From the NCBI GenBank assembly GCA_902558075.1, contig CACECO010000002.1:1-64000 (forward strand): a stretch of DNA of 64,000 bases. The letters are read 5' to 3'. Each line of letters opens with the position of its first letter. The first letter of the stretch is position 1. Made by a program: the position numbers and the translations under genes. The DNA comes from an uncultured Litorivicinus sp. Lineage in GTDB: Bacteria; Pseudomonadota; Gammaproteobacteria; Pseudomonadales; Litorivicinaceae. Below, piece by piece: positions 14,924-23,483 of this stretch. The notes under the pieces were generated by a model, which made no database searches, was not told where the DNA came from, and saw only the letters and a program-made list of their open reading frames with translations.

Positions 14924-15639
14924 TCTTTGGGGATGTGATTACCGATCCAACCTTTCCACCGCTATTGAGCGGTGAAAAAGTCTCAAAAGTAGTGGACCCC
15001 TTCACTAAAGCAGTTAGTGCTTCAATGATGGGTTGCGAACCAGGAGTCGTTTTCTACGCGGAAGACCAAGATACGTTAAATGCAGCGATTACACTTGGGC
15101 CTGAAATTGCTTTGAAAGAAAGCGTATCGGTTGTCCATGCGTTGATGTTATCGCTCGCTGATAGTCTGGGTGCGCTTGGGCCACCGGAGCTGGCTGTGCA
15201 TTTTTTGTGGCCATGCGACTTCAAAGTGAACGCGGCACGCTGTGGGGGTATCCGGTTCAAGGCGTCAACGACAGAGCCCGATACCATTCCAGACTGGTTA
15301 GTTGTTGGTCTAACGTTACCGTTTGTAAGGCCAGAATCGATTGAACCAGGCTCAGACCCCTCACAGACTTGGTTGTACGAAGAAGGATGTATTGAATTAA
15401 CTGTTCCGCAAGTGATCGAAAGCTGGTCACGGCATTCGTTGGTCTGGCTGAACTCATTTGAAGAGAAAGGCTATCGGGGAATACAGGATCATTGGCGAGC
15501 AAAGTGTGACTCGATCGGATCAGAGGTTACCTATCCAAACCAGGGTACATTTGTAGGGACTGACGAGAAAGGAAGTTTACTTCTCAAATGCGACGGAATG
15601 ACAAGTATTCACCGATTGATTGATGAGATGGCACCATGA
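14920..15639 (+). CDS. Biotin/lipoate protein ligase-family protein
   Basis: A 239-residue protein I place in the BPL/LplA/LipB-like group seen in FDH-Mrp operons. Supporting stretches are DPGV-type turns in the N-terminal third, LADSLGALGPPELAVHFLWPCDFKVNAARCGGIRF (resembling the substrate-binding part of ligases) and PDWLVVGLTLPF. The canonical biotin motif GRGRxG is missing and the usual catalytic lysine (WPNDxxxxxxKxxG) appears as WPCDFKVNAARCGG, so ligase activity is uncertain. It overlaps the Mrp gene by 4 bp (TTGA) and DUF6505 by 4 bp. Its role in FDH maturation is unproven. Confidence 0.6.
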   Translation: MIFGDVITDPTFPPLLSGEKVSKVVDPFTKAVSASMMGCEPGVVFYAEDQDTLNAAITLGPEIALKESVSVVHALMLSLADSLGALGPPELAVHFLWPCDFKVNAARCGGIRFKASTTEPDTIPDWLVVGLTLPFVRPESIEPGSDPSQTWLYEEGCIELTVPQVIESWSRHSLVWLNSFEEKGYRGIQDHWRAKCDSIGSEVTYPNQGTFVGTDEKGSLLLKCDGMTSIHRLIDEMAP

Positions 15640-16112
15640 AATTAGCACGAACAATTCGCCTCGACGGATCCGATGATAACATTTTCGAGAGTCCTGCAAG
15701 TGCCGGAGAATGGTCAATTAGCGGAGGCTTTGAGTTTTCGGATTGGAGCGAAGACGATCTCACTGGTAAGCCGCGCCAAGCATTTTCAAATGGCTGGTTA
15801 TCCCTTGAGTCTTTCGGCAGGGCAACTTTTGTCGCAGTCGCGCCAATCACCGACGCAGAATACGAGGCGCTGACACAGAAGCTCGCTCAATACTTCGTAG
15901 ATCAATATGGTGCGCCTGACATCGAAGCCGCCATTCCAGTTGCAAAAGACGAGCTTGATCATATGCAGAGTATGTGCGAAGACCATGAAGACAACACGCT
16001 GTTAATGGTTAGCCGCTCGTTGAATGAATCAGGAATCCATGAATCTTATCGATACAACAGTCCACAGGGTGCTTCACTCGAAACATTTGCTGTTCACGGA
16101 TCTGTGGACTGA
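15636..16112 (+). CDS. DUF6505 family protein
   Basis: A 158-residue protein beginning MKLARTIRLDGSDDNIFESPA and containing GEWSISGGFEFSDWSEDDLTGKPRQAF, recognised as the DUF6505 family that co-occurs with the ligase-like and Mrp genes near FDH. No signal peptide, TM helix or metal motif is seen. Its ATG overlaps the upstream stop by 4 bp, and its 3' end overlaps converging moeA by 19 bp. Function unknown; the strict operon context suggests a role in FDH cofactor or cluster assembly. Confidence 0.75.
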   Translation: MKLARTIRLDGSDDNIFESPASAGEWSISGGFEFSDWSEDDLTGKPRQAFSNGWLSLESFGRATFVAVAPITDAEYEALTQKLAQYFVDQYGAPDIEAAIPVAKDELDHMQSMCEDHEDNTLLMVSRSLNESGIHESYRYNSPQGASLETFAVHGSVD

Positions 16113-17380
16113 GAAGGTCTCAAAAACTCTGCGTAAGGAATATATCGAACCACTGTGCCAGGTTCGATCAACTCCTCCTCAAACCCGATCTCGACAAGTC
16201 CGTCTGACCAACTGATACTAGAAATTCGACCTGAGCCTTCAGATGGAAACACATCAACTCGGCCGACTGCATTAAGACGCGCTCGCAGATATTCAGACCG
16301 GCCACGACGTTTCTTCTTCTTAAAATCAGCAACGATTTCATAGCCTCGAGGATCTCGCCAAATACCCCCGGCCAACACCTCCATTGCGGGCCGCCCAAAG
16401 ACCATCGTGCATACCCATGCTGCAACAGGGTTACCAGGGAGACCAATCACAGGTGTTCCTTCCCAAACCCCAAGCGCAAGTGGACGACCGGGTTTCAAAG
16501 CAATTCGCCAGCTTGTCAACTGGCCCTCTGATTTCAAAATTGCAGAAATGTGGTCTTCATCGCCGGCAGACGCACCACCAGAAGTGATAATCAGATCACA
16601 GCACTCAGCGCCTTGATTCAATGTATCCCGAACCGTATCACGCGAATCCTCCACAAGACCCAAATCGATCGCCTCAAATCCAAGATCACGCAACATCGAT
16701 AGGAGCATGAGACGATTAGCGTCGTAAATTTGCCAATAGTCAGCTAACTCCCCGGGCTTTCTTAACTCATCACCAGTCGATAAAACGCCAACGCGGAGAC
16801 GTGAAAATACCTCAACCTCAGCAACCCCAGCCGACGCGAGCAACGAAAGATCAGTTGCAGTCAGACGTCTCCCGCACTTTAATATCGGCGTCCCAACAAT
16901 CACATCTTCGCCCACTTCACGGGTGTTGGACCATTGCTTTAATGGTCCATTGAATGCAATTCGCTGTGGCTCAATCGTGCAATCCTCCTCTAACACAACG
17001 GTGTCCACACCGTCGGGCAAAATCGCACCGGTCAAAATCCGGACTGCTTGACCTTTTTCCACACAGCCAGCAAAAGGAACACCGGCTGCGGCGCGCCCAT
17101 CACATAGCTGCATAATTTGCGGGCCGTCTGGAATTGGACCCGCAAACCCATAACCATCAACCGCTGAATTAGATCCCGGTGGATTTGACCTGACTGCTCC
17201 AACATCGGCAGATAGGATTCGATCTGAAGCGGTTTCAACTGGAATTTGATGACCTGCGCTTACAACCGTCGATAATGCATCTTTGAGAAGTTTTTTGGCC
17301 TCATTGACAGGCGTCCAGTCAACGCCTGGTGGCAGTGCGAAACAGTCATTTCGAAGCGGTGGCGGTTGAATTTCGGTCAT
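16094..17380 (-). CDS. moeA: Molybdopterin molybdotransferase MoeA
   Basis: It catalyses insertion of molybdate into adenylylated molybdopterin. Visible signatures are NPPGSNSAVDGYGF near the start, TGAILPDGVDTVVLEED, GVLSTGDEL, ITSGGASAGDEDH and GLPGNPVAAWV. The ORF track begins at 17587, but that N-terminus is the antisense-frame reading of mobB. I set the start at the ATG at 17380 (MTEIQPPPLRN), with GGAAC about 9 nt upstream. This gives 428 residues, close to the usual MoeA length. The start overlaps the mobB 3' end by 35 bp. It is last in the fdhD-mobA-mobB-moeA operon serving FDH. Confidence 0.92.
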   Translation of the reverse strand: MTEIQPPPLRNDCFALPPGVDWTPVNEAKKLLKDALSTVVSAGHQIPVETASDRILSADVGAVRSNPPGSNSAVDGYGFAGPIPDGPQIMQLCDGRAAAGVPFAGCVEKGQAVRILTGAILPDGVDTVVLEEDCTIEPQRIAFNGPLKQWSNTREVGEDVIVGTPILKCGRRLTATDLSLLASAGVAEVEVFSRLRVGVLSTGDELRKPGELADYWQIYDANRLMLLSMLRDLGFEAIDLGLVEDSRDTVRDTLNQGAECCDLIITSGGASAGDEDHISAILKSEGQLTSWRIALKPGRPLALGVWEGTPVIGLPGNPVAAWVCTMVFGRPAMEVLAGGIWRDPRGYEIVADFKKKKRRGRSEYLRARLNAVGRVDVFPSEGSGRISSISWSDGLVEIGFEEELIEPGTVVRYIPYAEFLRPSQSTDP

Positions 17381-17873
17381 GTACATAGTTCCAAATAAAA
17401 TCGGCAATAGATGAGATATCGTTGAGATTGAAAACCGGTATATCAAGTCCGCTGATCTCATAATCAGAGGCCACGGCAACAATCGATGAGTCCTCTTCTG
17501 CCAACACACTTGTCTGACGCTTTGCTCGACGTACCTCAAGTTTTGGAATTGGAGTCTTCTTAAATCCCTCAACCAAAACAAGATCACAGGGCGCCATGCG
17601 ATTTAATAATTCATCCAATTCAAACTCAGGCTGACTTCGATATTCATGCATCAAAGCAAACCTAGATCCTCCAGCTAACATCACCTCCTGGGCTCCCGCC
17701 CGACGATGCCGAAAACTGTCGGTTCCAAACCGATCAACATCAACGTTGTGATGCGTATGTTTGACCATTGACATCGTCAATCCGCGAGCTGTAAATTCCG
17801 AGACCAATCGTTCTGCCAGTGTCGTTTTTCCAGAGTTTTTCCAACCGACAACACCAAACACCGGAGTAGTCAT
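17346..17873 (-). CDS. mobB: Molybdopterin-guanine dinucleotide biosynthesis adaptor MobB
   Basis: A 175-residue P-loop GTP-binding protein. Walker A is GWKNSGKTTLAERL near residue 10, there is VKHTHHNVDVDRFGTDSFRHRRAGA (a MobB signature), and DLVLVEGFKKTPIPKLEV follows. It assists MobA in GTP-dependent formation of the MGD cofactor. Its ATG overlaps the mobA stop by 4 bp. The length is typical for stand-alone MobB. Confidence 0.92.
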   Translation of the reverse strand: MTTPVFGVVGWKNSGKTTLAERLVSEFTARGLTMSMVKHTHHNVDVDRFGTDSFRHRRAGAQEVMLAGGSRFALMHEYRSQPEFELDELLNRMAPCDLVLVEGFKKTPIPKLEVRRAKRQTSVLAEEDSSIVAVASDYEISGLDIPVFNLNDISSIADFIWNYVHDRNSTATASK

Positions 17874-18496
17874 CGTCGCTCCTCCTGTTGGGCAGCGACC
17901 AGATCTTCCCGCGTATTGACATTAAAAAATGGATCGCGCGAACCAGAGGCATGAGCAAATTGAACCTCAGCCCCCCTAACTGAATCAGTCCAAATCACGA
18001 TCTTCCGAATACCCCGTTGCAATGCATCACGAAGATTGTTCTCGAGCGACACGTGCCAGAGCCCAAAGGTTGGATGGCGCATCCATTTCGACTTCTCATC
18101 ATCGAAGCTTGACGCAAGAACGACAGGAGCCTGACTTTCCAGCGCTTTCCCCATGGCCCTAGCGACGAAATCAGTCGGAAAGAATGGCGTATCGGCAGCG
18201 ACCGAAGCGACCCAATTAAACTGATGCTCCCGAGCGTATTCAAGCGCAGCAAGTACCCCTGCCAGTGGACCCAGATACCCGGTTAGTGAATCAGTAATAC
18301 ATGGGAGCCCAAACGAACCAAATCGCTCAACATCACCGTTGACGTTCAACACAACATCATCAACCTGGGGATGGAGCCGCTCTAAGACTTCGTCAAGAAT
18401 TGTTTTCTGTCCAAGTCGCAATAGTCCCTTATCAGAACCGCCCATCCGAGTAGCAAGACCACCTGCTAGCACGACTCCCAAAATTCCATCATTCAT
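17870..18496 (-). CDS. mobA: Molybdenum cofactor guanylyltransferase MobA
   Basis: A 208-residue nucleotidyltransferase that joins GMP to molybdopterin. The N-terminal GTP-binding motif is GVVLAGGLATRMGGSDKGLL, with VASVAADTPFFPTDFVARA for Mg/GTP handling and FNVNTREDL near the end, all as in MobA. The ORF track adds 28 residues upstream (start 18580), which belong to the fdhD overlap. The ATG at 18496 (MNDGILG) places the GTP loop normally and overlaps fdhD by 8 bp. FDH-N-type enzymes need bis-MGD, consistent with the neighbourhood. Confidence 0.92.
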   Translation of the reverse strand: MNDGILGVVLAGGLATRMGGSDKGLLRLGQKTILDEVLERLHPQVDDVVLNVNGDVERFGSFGLPCITDSLTGYLGPLAGVLAALEYAREHQFNWVASVAADTPFFPTDFVARAMGKALESQAPVVLASSFDDEKSKWMRHPTFGLWHVSLENNLRDALQRGIRKIVIWTDSVRGAEVQFAHASGSRDPFFNVNTREDLVAAQQEERR

Positions 18497-19376
18497 CAAC
18501 AGCACTCTTGCGACGGTGTTTTTTATCTTCTTCTGGCACTGACTCTGGATCCGTATCGAAGACCAAACGTTCTTCACCACTCAAACAAATGAATTTTCTA
18601 CCACGCATTCGGCCGATCAACGTTAGGCCCACTTGCTTCGCAATGTCGACGCCCCATGCCGTGAATCCAGACCGACTGATGAGAACCGGGATCTCCATCA
18701 ACGCTGTTTTGATCACCATTTCAGACGTCAACCGGCCCGTGGTGTACATGATTTTATTATCAGGCGCCACCGCCTCGAGGTGCATCCAGCCTGAAATCTT
18801 ATCGACCGCGTTATGGCGACCTACATCTTCCATATACACCAGAGGCTTGTCCTGTTCGCAGAGAATCGTGCCGTGAATTGCTCCGGTTTCAAGATACAGG
18901 CTTGGGGTTCGATTGATTAAGTGACTGAGGTGATAAATCCATGATGTATGGACAGGAGTCGCTGCCAACTTGACTTGATCGACACCTTCCATCATGTCTC
19001 CAAAGACTGTGCCAATCGCACACCCTGATGTTCGCGTTTTTTTGCTCAACTTTTCTTCGTAGTTCGACTCGCACTCGGTACGTACAACAACCACTTCCAA
19101 TTCTTCGTCGTACTCGACAACTTCAATCACATCATCAGACTTCAACATTCCCTGATTTTTTAAAAATCCAACTGCGAGGTACTCGGGATAATCGCCGATG
19201 GTCATTGCAGTCACGATTTCTTGGGCGTTAAGGTATATAGTCAGTGGGCGCTCTTCGATAACAGATGTCTCAGTGGACTGACCATATTGATTGACTCCCT
19301 GAATCAGACGCGACAATCGGGGGTCATTCGGATTGGGCCGGATCCGATAGGATTCAATGTGATCTAGTGTTGGCAT
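18489..19376 (-). CDS. fdhD: Formate dehydrogenase accessory sulfurtransferase FdhD
   Basis: A 295-residue protein that moves sulfur from a cysteine desulfurase to the bis-MGD cofactor, a step essential for FDH activity. Visible are ERPLTIYLNAQEIVTAMTIGDYPEYLAVGFL, a cysteine-containing loop TSGCAIGT in place of the CxxC loop of E. coli FdhD (only one Cys here, as in many homologues), and the C-terminal VGRHNAVDKISG and RTGISINA-type region LISRSGFTAWGVDIA. It heads the operon with mobA, mobB and moeA. The C-terminal ~30 residues (EEDKKHRRKSAVDE) are charged and probably disordered. Confidence 0.93.
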   Translation of the reverse strand: MPTLDHIESYRIRPNPNDPRLSRLIQGVNQYGQSTETSVIEERPLTIYLNAQEIVTAMTIGDYPEYLAVGFLKNQGMLKSDDVIEVVEYDEELEVVVVRTECESNYEEKLSKKTRTSGCAIGTVFGDMMEGVDQVKLAATPVHTSWIYHLSHLINRTPSLYLETGAIHGTILCEQDKPLVYMEDVGRHNAVDKISGWMHLEAVAPDNKIMYTTGRLTSEMVIKTALMEIPVLISRSGFTAWGVDIAKQVGLTLIGRMRGRKFICLSGEERLVFDTDPESVPEEDKKHRRKSAVDE

Positions 19377-19603
19377 CGGGGAACTCTGTTCTAGTATTCG
19401 ACCTGCTTGGGGTTTATCCTACTGCACTTCAAGCATTCCAGCAGTAAAACAAATTTGCGTCAGCTCCGATGAGATTCCCAACCAATACCCTAGCAATTGC
19501 AAATCTGTACGCCCTGTTGAGCGCCATCAACCCGCTCTTCCTCGCGGACCACCTTCGATCTCCGAAGACAATATTTCTGCAATGTGTGTCACAAGAAATC
19601 ATA

Positions 19604-20098
19604 ATGCACAAACTATTTACGGGGCTTTGCGTTGCCCTACTATCAATCCACAGTGTGGCGATGGAAAAAGATCATCATAAGAGCCATCACCATCAGTCCA
19701 ACTCGTTTGTCACCGTCGAAGTTGATGGGTTAGTCCTATCGAAGTTCCGAGCCCGTGCGAGCATTGGGCAAATGAAGAATTCAGGTGCTTATGGCGAAAT
19801 TCAATCAAACACCAATGATCAGTTGATTCAAGCATCGAGCTCGGTTGCCGCTGTTGTCGAACTTCACGAACACATTAACGACGACGGCATCATGCGCATG
19901 CGCAAAGTCAAAGGTGGGTTAGCTCTCGAGGCAAATCAGTCAATGATCATGAAGCCAGGCGGGTATCACATTATGCTCATCAGCCTCCACAAACCTTTGA
20001 AGGCTGGCGACACGATGGATTTATCACTTAAATTTGGATCCGGGAAATTAATCGAGCTATCGATCCCCGTCGTGTCAATCAAAAAATCGCATCATTGA
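19604..20098 (+). CDS. Periplasmic PCu(A)C-type copper chaperone
   Basis: After a signal peptide (MHKLFTGLCVALLSIHSVA) comes a His-rich segment (EKDHHKSHHHQSN) and a PCu(A)C cupredoxin-like domain. The copper ligands appear in ELHEHINDDGIMRMRKV and GGYHIMLISL, the family's H(x)M...M...HxM pattern. It delivers Cu(I) to cytochrome oxidase in the periplasm. The ORF track starts at 19469, adding 45 residues before the signal peptide. The ATG at 19604 is preferred, although its ribosome-binding site (AAGAAA) is weak. His residues at both ends (also KKSHH) suggest extra metal storage. The preceding 227 bp hold no gene. Confidence 0.8.
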   Translation: MHKLFTGLCVALLSIHSVAMEKDHHKSHHHQSNSFVTVEVDGLVLSKFRARASIGQMKNSGAYGEIQSNTNDQLIQASSSVAAVVELHEHINDDGIMRMRKVKGGLALEANQSMIMKPGGYHIMLISLHKPLKAGDTMDLSLKFGSGKLIELSIPVVSIKKSHH

Positions 20099-20162
20099 CG
20101 GGCGAACTCGTCCCCTGAAACTCACCCTCTTTATGTTTTCCAGAATATAACGCAGATCGTTT

Positions 20163-20531
20163 GTGTGCCGTCTAGCAATCCTTTTCTTTTTCACAATCGC
20201 AAGCTCGATTGCGCAGGCAGAGTAAGTTATGGAATGCGCGGCCGTTAGCCTCAAAAATAAATCGGACGAGATTGCTGCATCTTCTGAACAAACAGAGTCA
20301 TACTCCGTTGTCTTCAATTTTGCCGGATCCTTACAACTGGCTCATCAAGTCATCGCTGACGCTCCTGCTACCGTATAAATTACCGCAAAAAACCTCTGCT
20401 TGGACGAAGTTGAAAAAGCACGATTAATTCAACCAGATAGCCGATTTGACGTGACTGGTAACCAACTCATGATTGCTCCGAATCAAAGACAGACAATTCA
20501 CCCCGATCACAGCAAGATTCTAGCGACCTAA
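20163..20531 (+). pseudogene. modA: Decayed 5' half of modA (molybdate-binding protein)
   Basis: A single frame reads as a degenerate ModA. It begins with a signal peptide VCRLAILFFFTIASSIAQAE and hits a TAA where the mature protein should begin, then continues AAVSLKNKSDEIA. Next comes VVFNFAGSLQLAHQVIADAP, the strongly conserved ModA glycine-serine/APAD region. A second TAA sits where ModA has a Phe (ADxF). It resumes with LDEVEKARLIQPDSRF, then DVTGNQLMIAPN, and ends at a TAA. Two in-frame nonsense codons without frameshift, plus loss of the 3' half, indicate point-mutational decay. The ORF-track entries here are fragments of it. The rest of the 445-bp gap holds nothing else I can support. 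Confidence 0.8.
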
Positions 20532-20543
20532 AGAGGTGTTAAC

Positions 20544-21428
20544 TCAAGGATCTGACTGAGGTGTCGGCATATACATGACGTATCGGTTGGCCATGTACTG
20601 CGTTTGCAATGTCTGATTCCGCTCGATGCGAATTAACAAGAACAATAAGGCGCTTAACGAAAACATCACGAGGCAAACCAGCGTCAGTACCGCATTTCGT
20701 TGCATCCGTTGATCAGAGATGGCAAGAGCAAGCTGGTAGTCAGCCATTGCCGACGCTTGCTGATCTGATCCACGGGCCATTGACAGAGCACGCTCAGACA
20801 CTTGCTCGGCAAACCACTGCACGTGCAGCAATGGATATTCGATTAAGAATCGATCAACACGCTCACGTGCTTGACCAGCCACCACCGCTTTGGTTGGGAA
20901 AAACGCTGGTTTCAAAGATGCTTCCATGACGTGATCGAAAAACAAGGTTGCAAACGACAGGTCGGGAATACCCGGCTGCAAACTCAACCGTTGATGTGTG
21001 TGCTCAATTAACCGAGCGACTTTCTCACGACGATCCGCATCTTTTGCAATACCTCGAGATGCGAGTAATGACTCGAGAAGTGCCGACCCTGATTGAACGG
21101 CTTTACGTTCTTTATCAGTTAAATCGACTTTAGCGAGATCGACCGGAATGACCACCTGAGGCCAAAGAATTTGACCCTGTAAAAGACGCTCCGAAAACTG
21201 CACGAACTCTGTGATTTGAGGCGCGTTAAATCCGGTATTTGCCGTGTCAGCAGGAATAGTCGGAGCGTCAGAGACTACCACCAATGCAGAGAAGTATGCC
21301 GTACCCGTCAATCCGAGGATTGCAAGTAATGCGAAACAGACAAGGAAAAATCCACGAAAAAAATCCGCAAACCGATGAAATAAAACATCAGGTGAGATCA
21401 GTTTCTTGATGACGAAATCACGTGCCAT
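20544..21428 (-). CDS. Two-TM membrane protein of unknown function next to bactofilin
   Basis: 294 residues with one TM helix near 25-50 (FFRGFFLVCFALLAILGLTGTAYFSALVVV), a large, mostly helical and presumably periplasmic domain of about 190 residues, and a second TM near 250-270 (NAVLTLVCLVMFSLSALLFLLI) with a short tail. No catalytic motif is visible and I do not recognise the family. It begins 10 bp after the bactofilin gene ends, on the same strand, and probably forms one operon with the M23 peptidase and bactofilin. A role in cell-envelope shape or division is a guess from context. Confidence 0.7.
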   Translation of the reverse strand: MARDFVIKKLISPDVLFHRFADFFRGFFLVCFALLAILGLTGTAYFSALVVVSDAPTIPADTANTGFNAPQITEFVQFSERLLQGQILWPQVVIPVDLAKVDLTDKERKAVQSGSALLESLLASRGIAKDADRREKVARLIEHTHQRLSLQPGIPDLSFATLFFDHVMEASLKPAFFPTKAVVAGQARERVDRFLIEYPLLHVQWFAEQVSERALSMARGSDQQASAMADYQLALAISDQRMQRNAVLTLVCLVMFSLSALLFLLIRIERNQTLQTQYMANRYVMYMPTPQSDP

Positions 21429-21437
21429 CTTGGATTA

Positions 21438-21959
21438 CTAGGTCGAAGACGGTGCTTTCACGCGTGATGCTGGTTTTTGTGTCGCCGCCGCTTCCATTGC
21501 CGCATCACCAAAAGCGAGAGCACTATCAGCCTTGGCTGCCGGCTTCTTACCACTCAGAGCAGTAATATCCAATTCGGACTCCGAGAACTGACACTTGCCA
21601 TTCATGCGCGCTCCACGTGCGACTGACAACGATTGATAGTGAATGTCACCCTCGATGATCGCTGTTTCTTCGAAAATCAATTCACAGGCCGTGATCGACC
21701 CACTAACCCGACCAGAGATTTTCACCTCTCGCCCAAACACGCGTCCTTTGATGACACCAGAGCTTCCAATCGTCAGATGGCCGGTCTGCACATCACCTTC
21801 GACCGTACCATCCACATGGATATTGCCTTCAGAAACCAAATTTCCTGTAACGACGAGGTTTGGCGCGAGAACCGCAAAAGTATCATTGGGTGACTTCATT
21901 GCTTGACTCCTGTTATCACTTCGCGTCTGCGACTGTGAATTCTTGTTCTTTGTAAACAT
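21438..21959 (-). CDS. Bactofilin (polymer-forming cytoskeletal protein)
   Basis: The core shows the right-handed beta-helix repeats of bactofilins: VVTGNLVSEGNIHVDGTVEGDVQTGHLTIGSSGVIKGRVFGREVKISGRVSGSI. Two starts compete. The ATG at 21959 (MFTKNKNS, 173 aa) resembles the MFxK membrane-targeting N-terminus of many bactofilins and has AGGA 4 nt upstream, but it overlaps the M23 gene by 44 bp. The ATG at 21899 (MKSPND, 153 aa) follows the M23 stop with a better ribosome-binding site, AGGAG 7 nt away. I keep the longer form because of the N-terminal motif. Bactofilins often sit beside M23 peptidases and help position cell-wall enzymes. Confidence 0.85.
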   Translation of the reverse strand: MFTKNKNSQSQTRSDNRSQAMKSPNDTFAVLAPNLVVTGNLVSEGNIHVDGTVEGDVQTGHLTIGSSGVIKGRVFGREVKISGRVSGSITACELIFEETAIIEGDIHYQSLSVARGARMNGKCQFSESELDITALSGKKPAAKADSALAFGDAAMEAAATQKPASRVKAPSST

Positions 21960-23205
21960 AACGTCCTGCTTCGATGAATTGATAGGGATCGACTGCCTTG
22001 CCTTTTATTCGCACTTCGTAATGCACGTGCGGGCCCGTGGAACGACCAGTACTGCCCACCTCGCCAAGGCTTTCGCGGTGGGCCAAAGAGTCACCCCTTT
22101 TCACATAAATTCTTCTCAAATGACCATAAGCCGTCTCGATGCCGCATCCGTGGTCAATTACTACAAGGCGACCAAATCCGCCCTTGCGACCAGCAAAGGT
22201 CACAACACCGGGCGCGGTTGTTTTGACGCGCGTACCGGGCCACGCAGCCAAATCTACCCCAGCGTGCCAGGCGGGTCTTTTGGTGAATGGGTCTTTACGG
22301 TTCCCAAATTTACTGGTGAGATTGTAGTAATCAACGGGCGACGAAAGCGGTGCGCATGCCAATAATGACTGCAGTGCCTGCAGATCTTGGCTCAATGTCA
22401 TCAGTCGGTCCGATCGATCTTGAAATTTCTCAAAAACATGTTCTTCCTCACTAGTCCCTCTAATTGGACCACCCGTTCCAAAGGACGGTGAAAAACCAGC
22501 AAATTCAGGAGCAGCTATTGGCGTTCCATCGATGATGGCGAAGCCTTTCGACAATGCTCGCGTCATCGTATCGTGTAATACTTCCATGGCCTCTGTCTGC
22601 GTTTCGTAGGCATTAGACAGATCTGCCGCGACCGTGCTCAACCACGAGCCAACTGCATCGAGTGATTCCGGCGCTTTCCGACCTGAAATTTCAGCAACCG
22701 AATCCGACATATTCAGTACGAGCCGAGTCAGATCTGCGTTTGACTGTTCGACCTCGAGAATCCTCGTTTTCAATTGGGTTTGAAACCACGGAATAAAGGC
22801 GATAATAGTCTCCGGAGACGACTGCTCCAAAACAACATTTGACGCATTCCGAATCGCATTGAATCGCGAAGCCCATTCTTCATTTTTACGGATCTCTGCG
22901 TTATAGGATTGACGCAATTCATACGCATTCTTCTGATCGGCTTCGAGTTGCGCGATGAATGCTTGATTCTCAGCAACTATCATGGCGAGTTCTGACTCTA
23001 CCACCAAACGCGCATCGTAATTCCAAGAAAAACCGATTGATGCGACGGTCGACCAGATAAAAATAAGAGCCGCTGCACCGATCACTGACAGCTGATGCCA
23101 TGTCTTTAGCACCAAATAACGCGTATCAGAGCCAGATCGAATGACCAGCGACCGTTCTGGGAATCGTGCAATGATTGTTCGGATAGCTGTCAGCATAAGC
23201 TCCAC
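21916..23205 (-). CDS. M23 family (LytM/NlpD-type) membrane-anchored metallopeptidase
   Basis: A 429-residue envelope protein with a cytoplasmic N-terminus and a TM helix near 37-60. A long coiled-coil-prone periplasmic region follows to about 290, and a C-terminal M23 endopeptidase domain ends the protein. Zn-site motifs are present: HAGVDLAAWPGT (first His/Asp), YGHL, and GPHVHYEVR (HxH). It probably cleaves peptidoglycan cross-links, with a bactofilin partner immediately downstream. The gene sits alone upstream of a 278-bp gap in which I see no gene. Confidence 0.88.
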   Translation of the reverse strand: MELMLTAIRTIIARFPERSLVIRSGSDTRYLVLKTWHQLSVIGAAALIFIWSTVASIGFSWNYDARLVVESELAMIVAENQAFIAQLEADQKNAYELRQSYNAEIRKNEEWASRFNAIRNASNVVLEQSSPETIIAFIPWFQTQLKTRILEVEQSNADLTRLVLNMSDSVAEISGRKAPESLDAVGSWLSTVAADLSNAYETQTEAMEVLHDTMTRALSKGFAIIDGTPIAAPEFAGFSPSFGTGGPIRGTSEEEHVFEKFQDRSDRLMTLSQDLQALQSLLACAPLSSPVDYYNLTSKFGNRKDPFTKRPAWHAGVDLAAWPGTRVKTTAPGVVTFAGRKGGFGRLVVIDHGCGIETAYGHLRRIYVKRGDSLAHRESLGEVGSTGRSTGPHVHYEVRIKGKAVDPYQFIEAGRYVYKEQEFTVADAK

Positions 23206-23483
23206 TTAATAATAGTCTTACCAAATTGGGGCAGAGCGATTCGTATCCTATGCATCCAACTCATCCTAGTATTGTTGGCTAGATTGCACTTCGTTTCAAC
23301 CAGAATATGGGCTAACACCATGATTGCAGAGCACCAATTACTACCAAAACATTACTCGGCACATCGATCGACATCCATGCCGGGACTTGTTTGTTCTCAG
23401 CAATGCCAACAACACTGATTTCATGTTAAAAATATCGACAACTCATCCGATAACTTAAGCCACTGAATGTTTTTGAGGTCCTA

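Noticed and set aside
17381-17587. N-terminal extension of the moeA ORF (69 residues)
   Set aside because: It is an alternative-frame reading of mobB, carries no MoeA similarity, and a proper start with the expected N-terminus exists at 17380.
20075-20317. 80-residue minus-strand ORF in the modA remnant
   Set aside because: It is antisense to the decayed modA frame, which has clear protein similarity on the plus strand.
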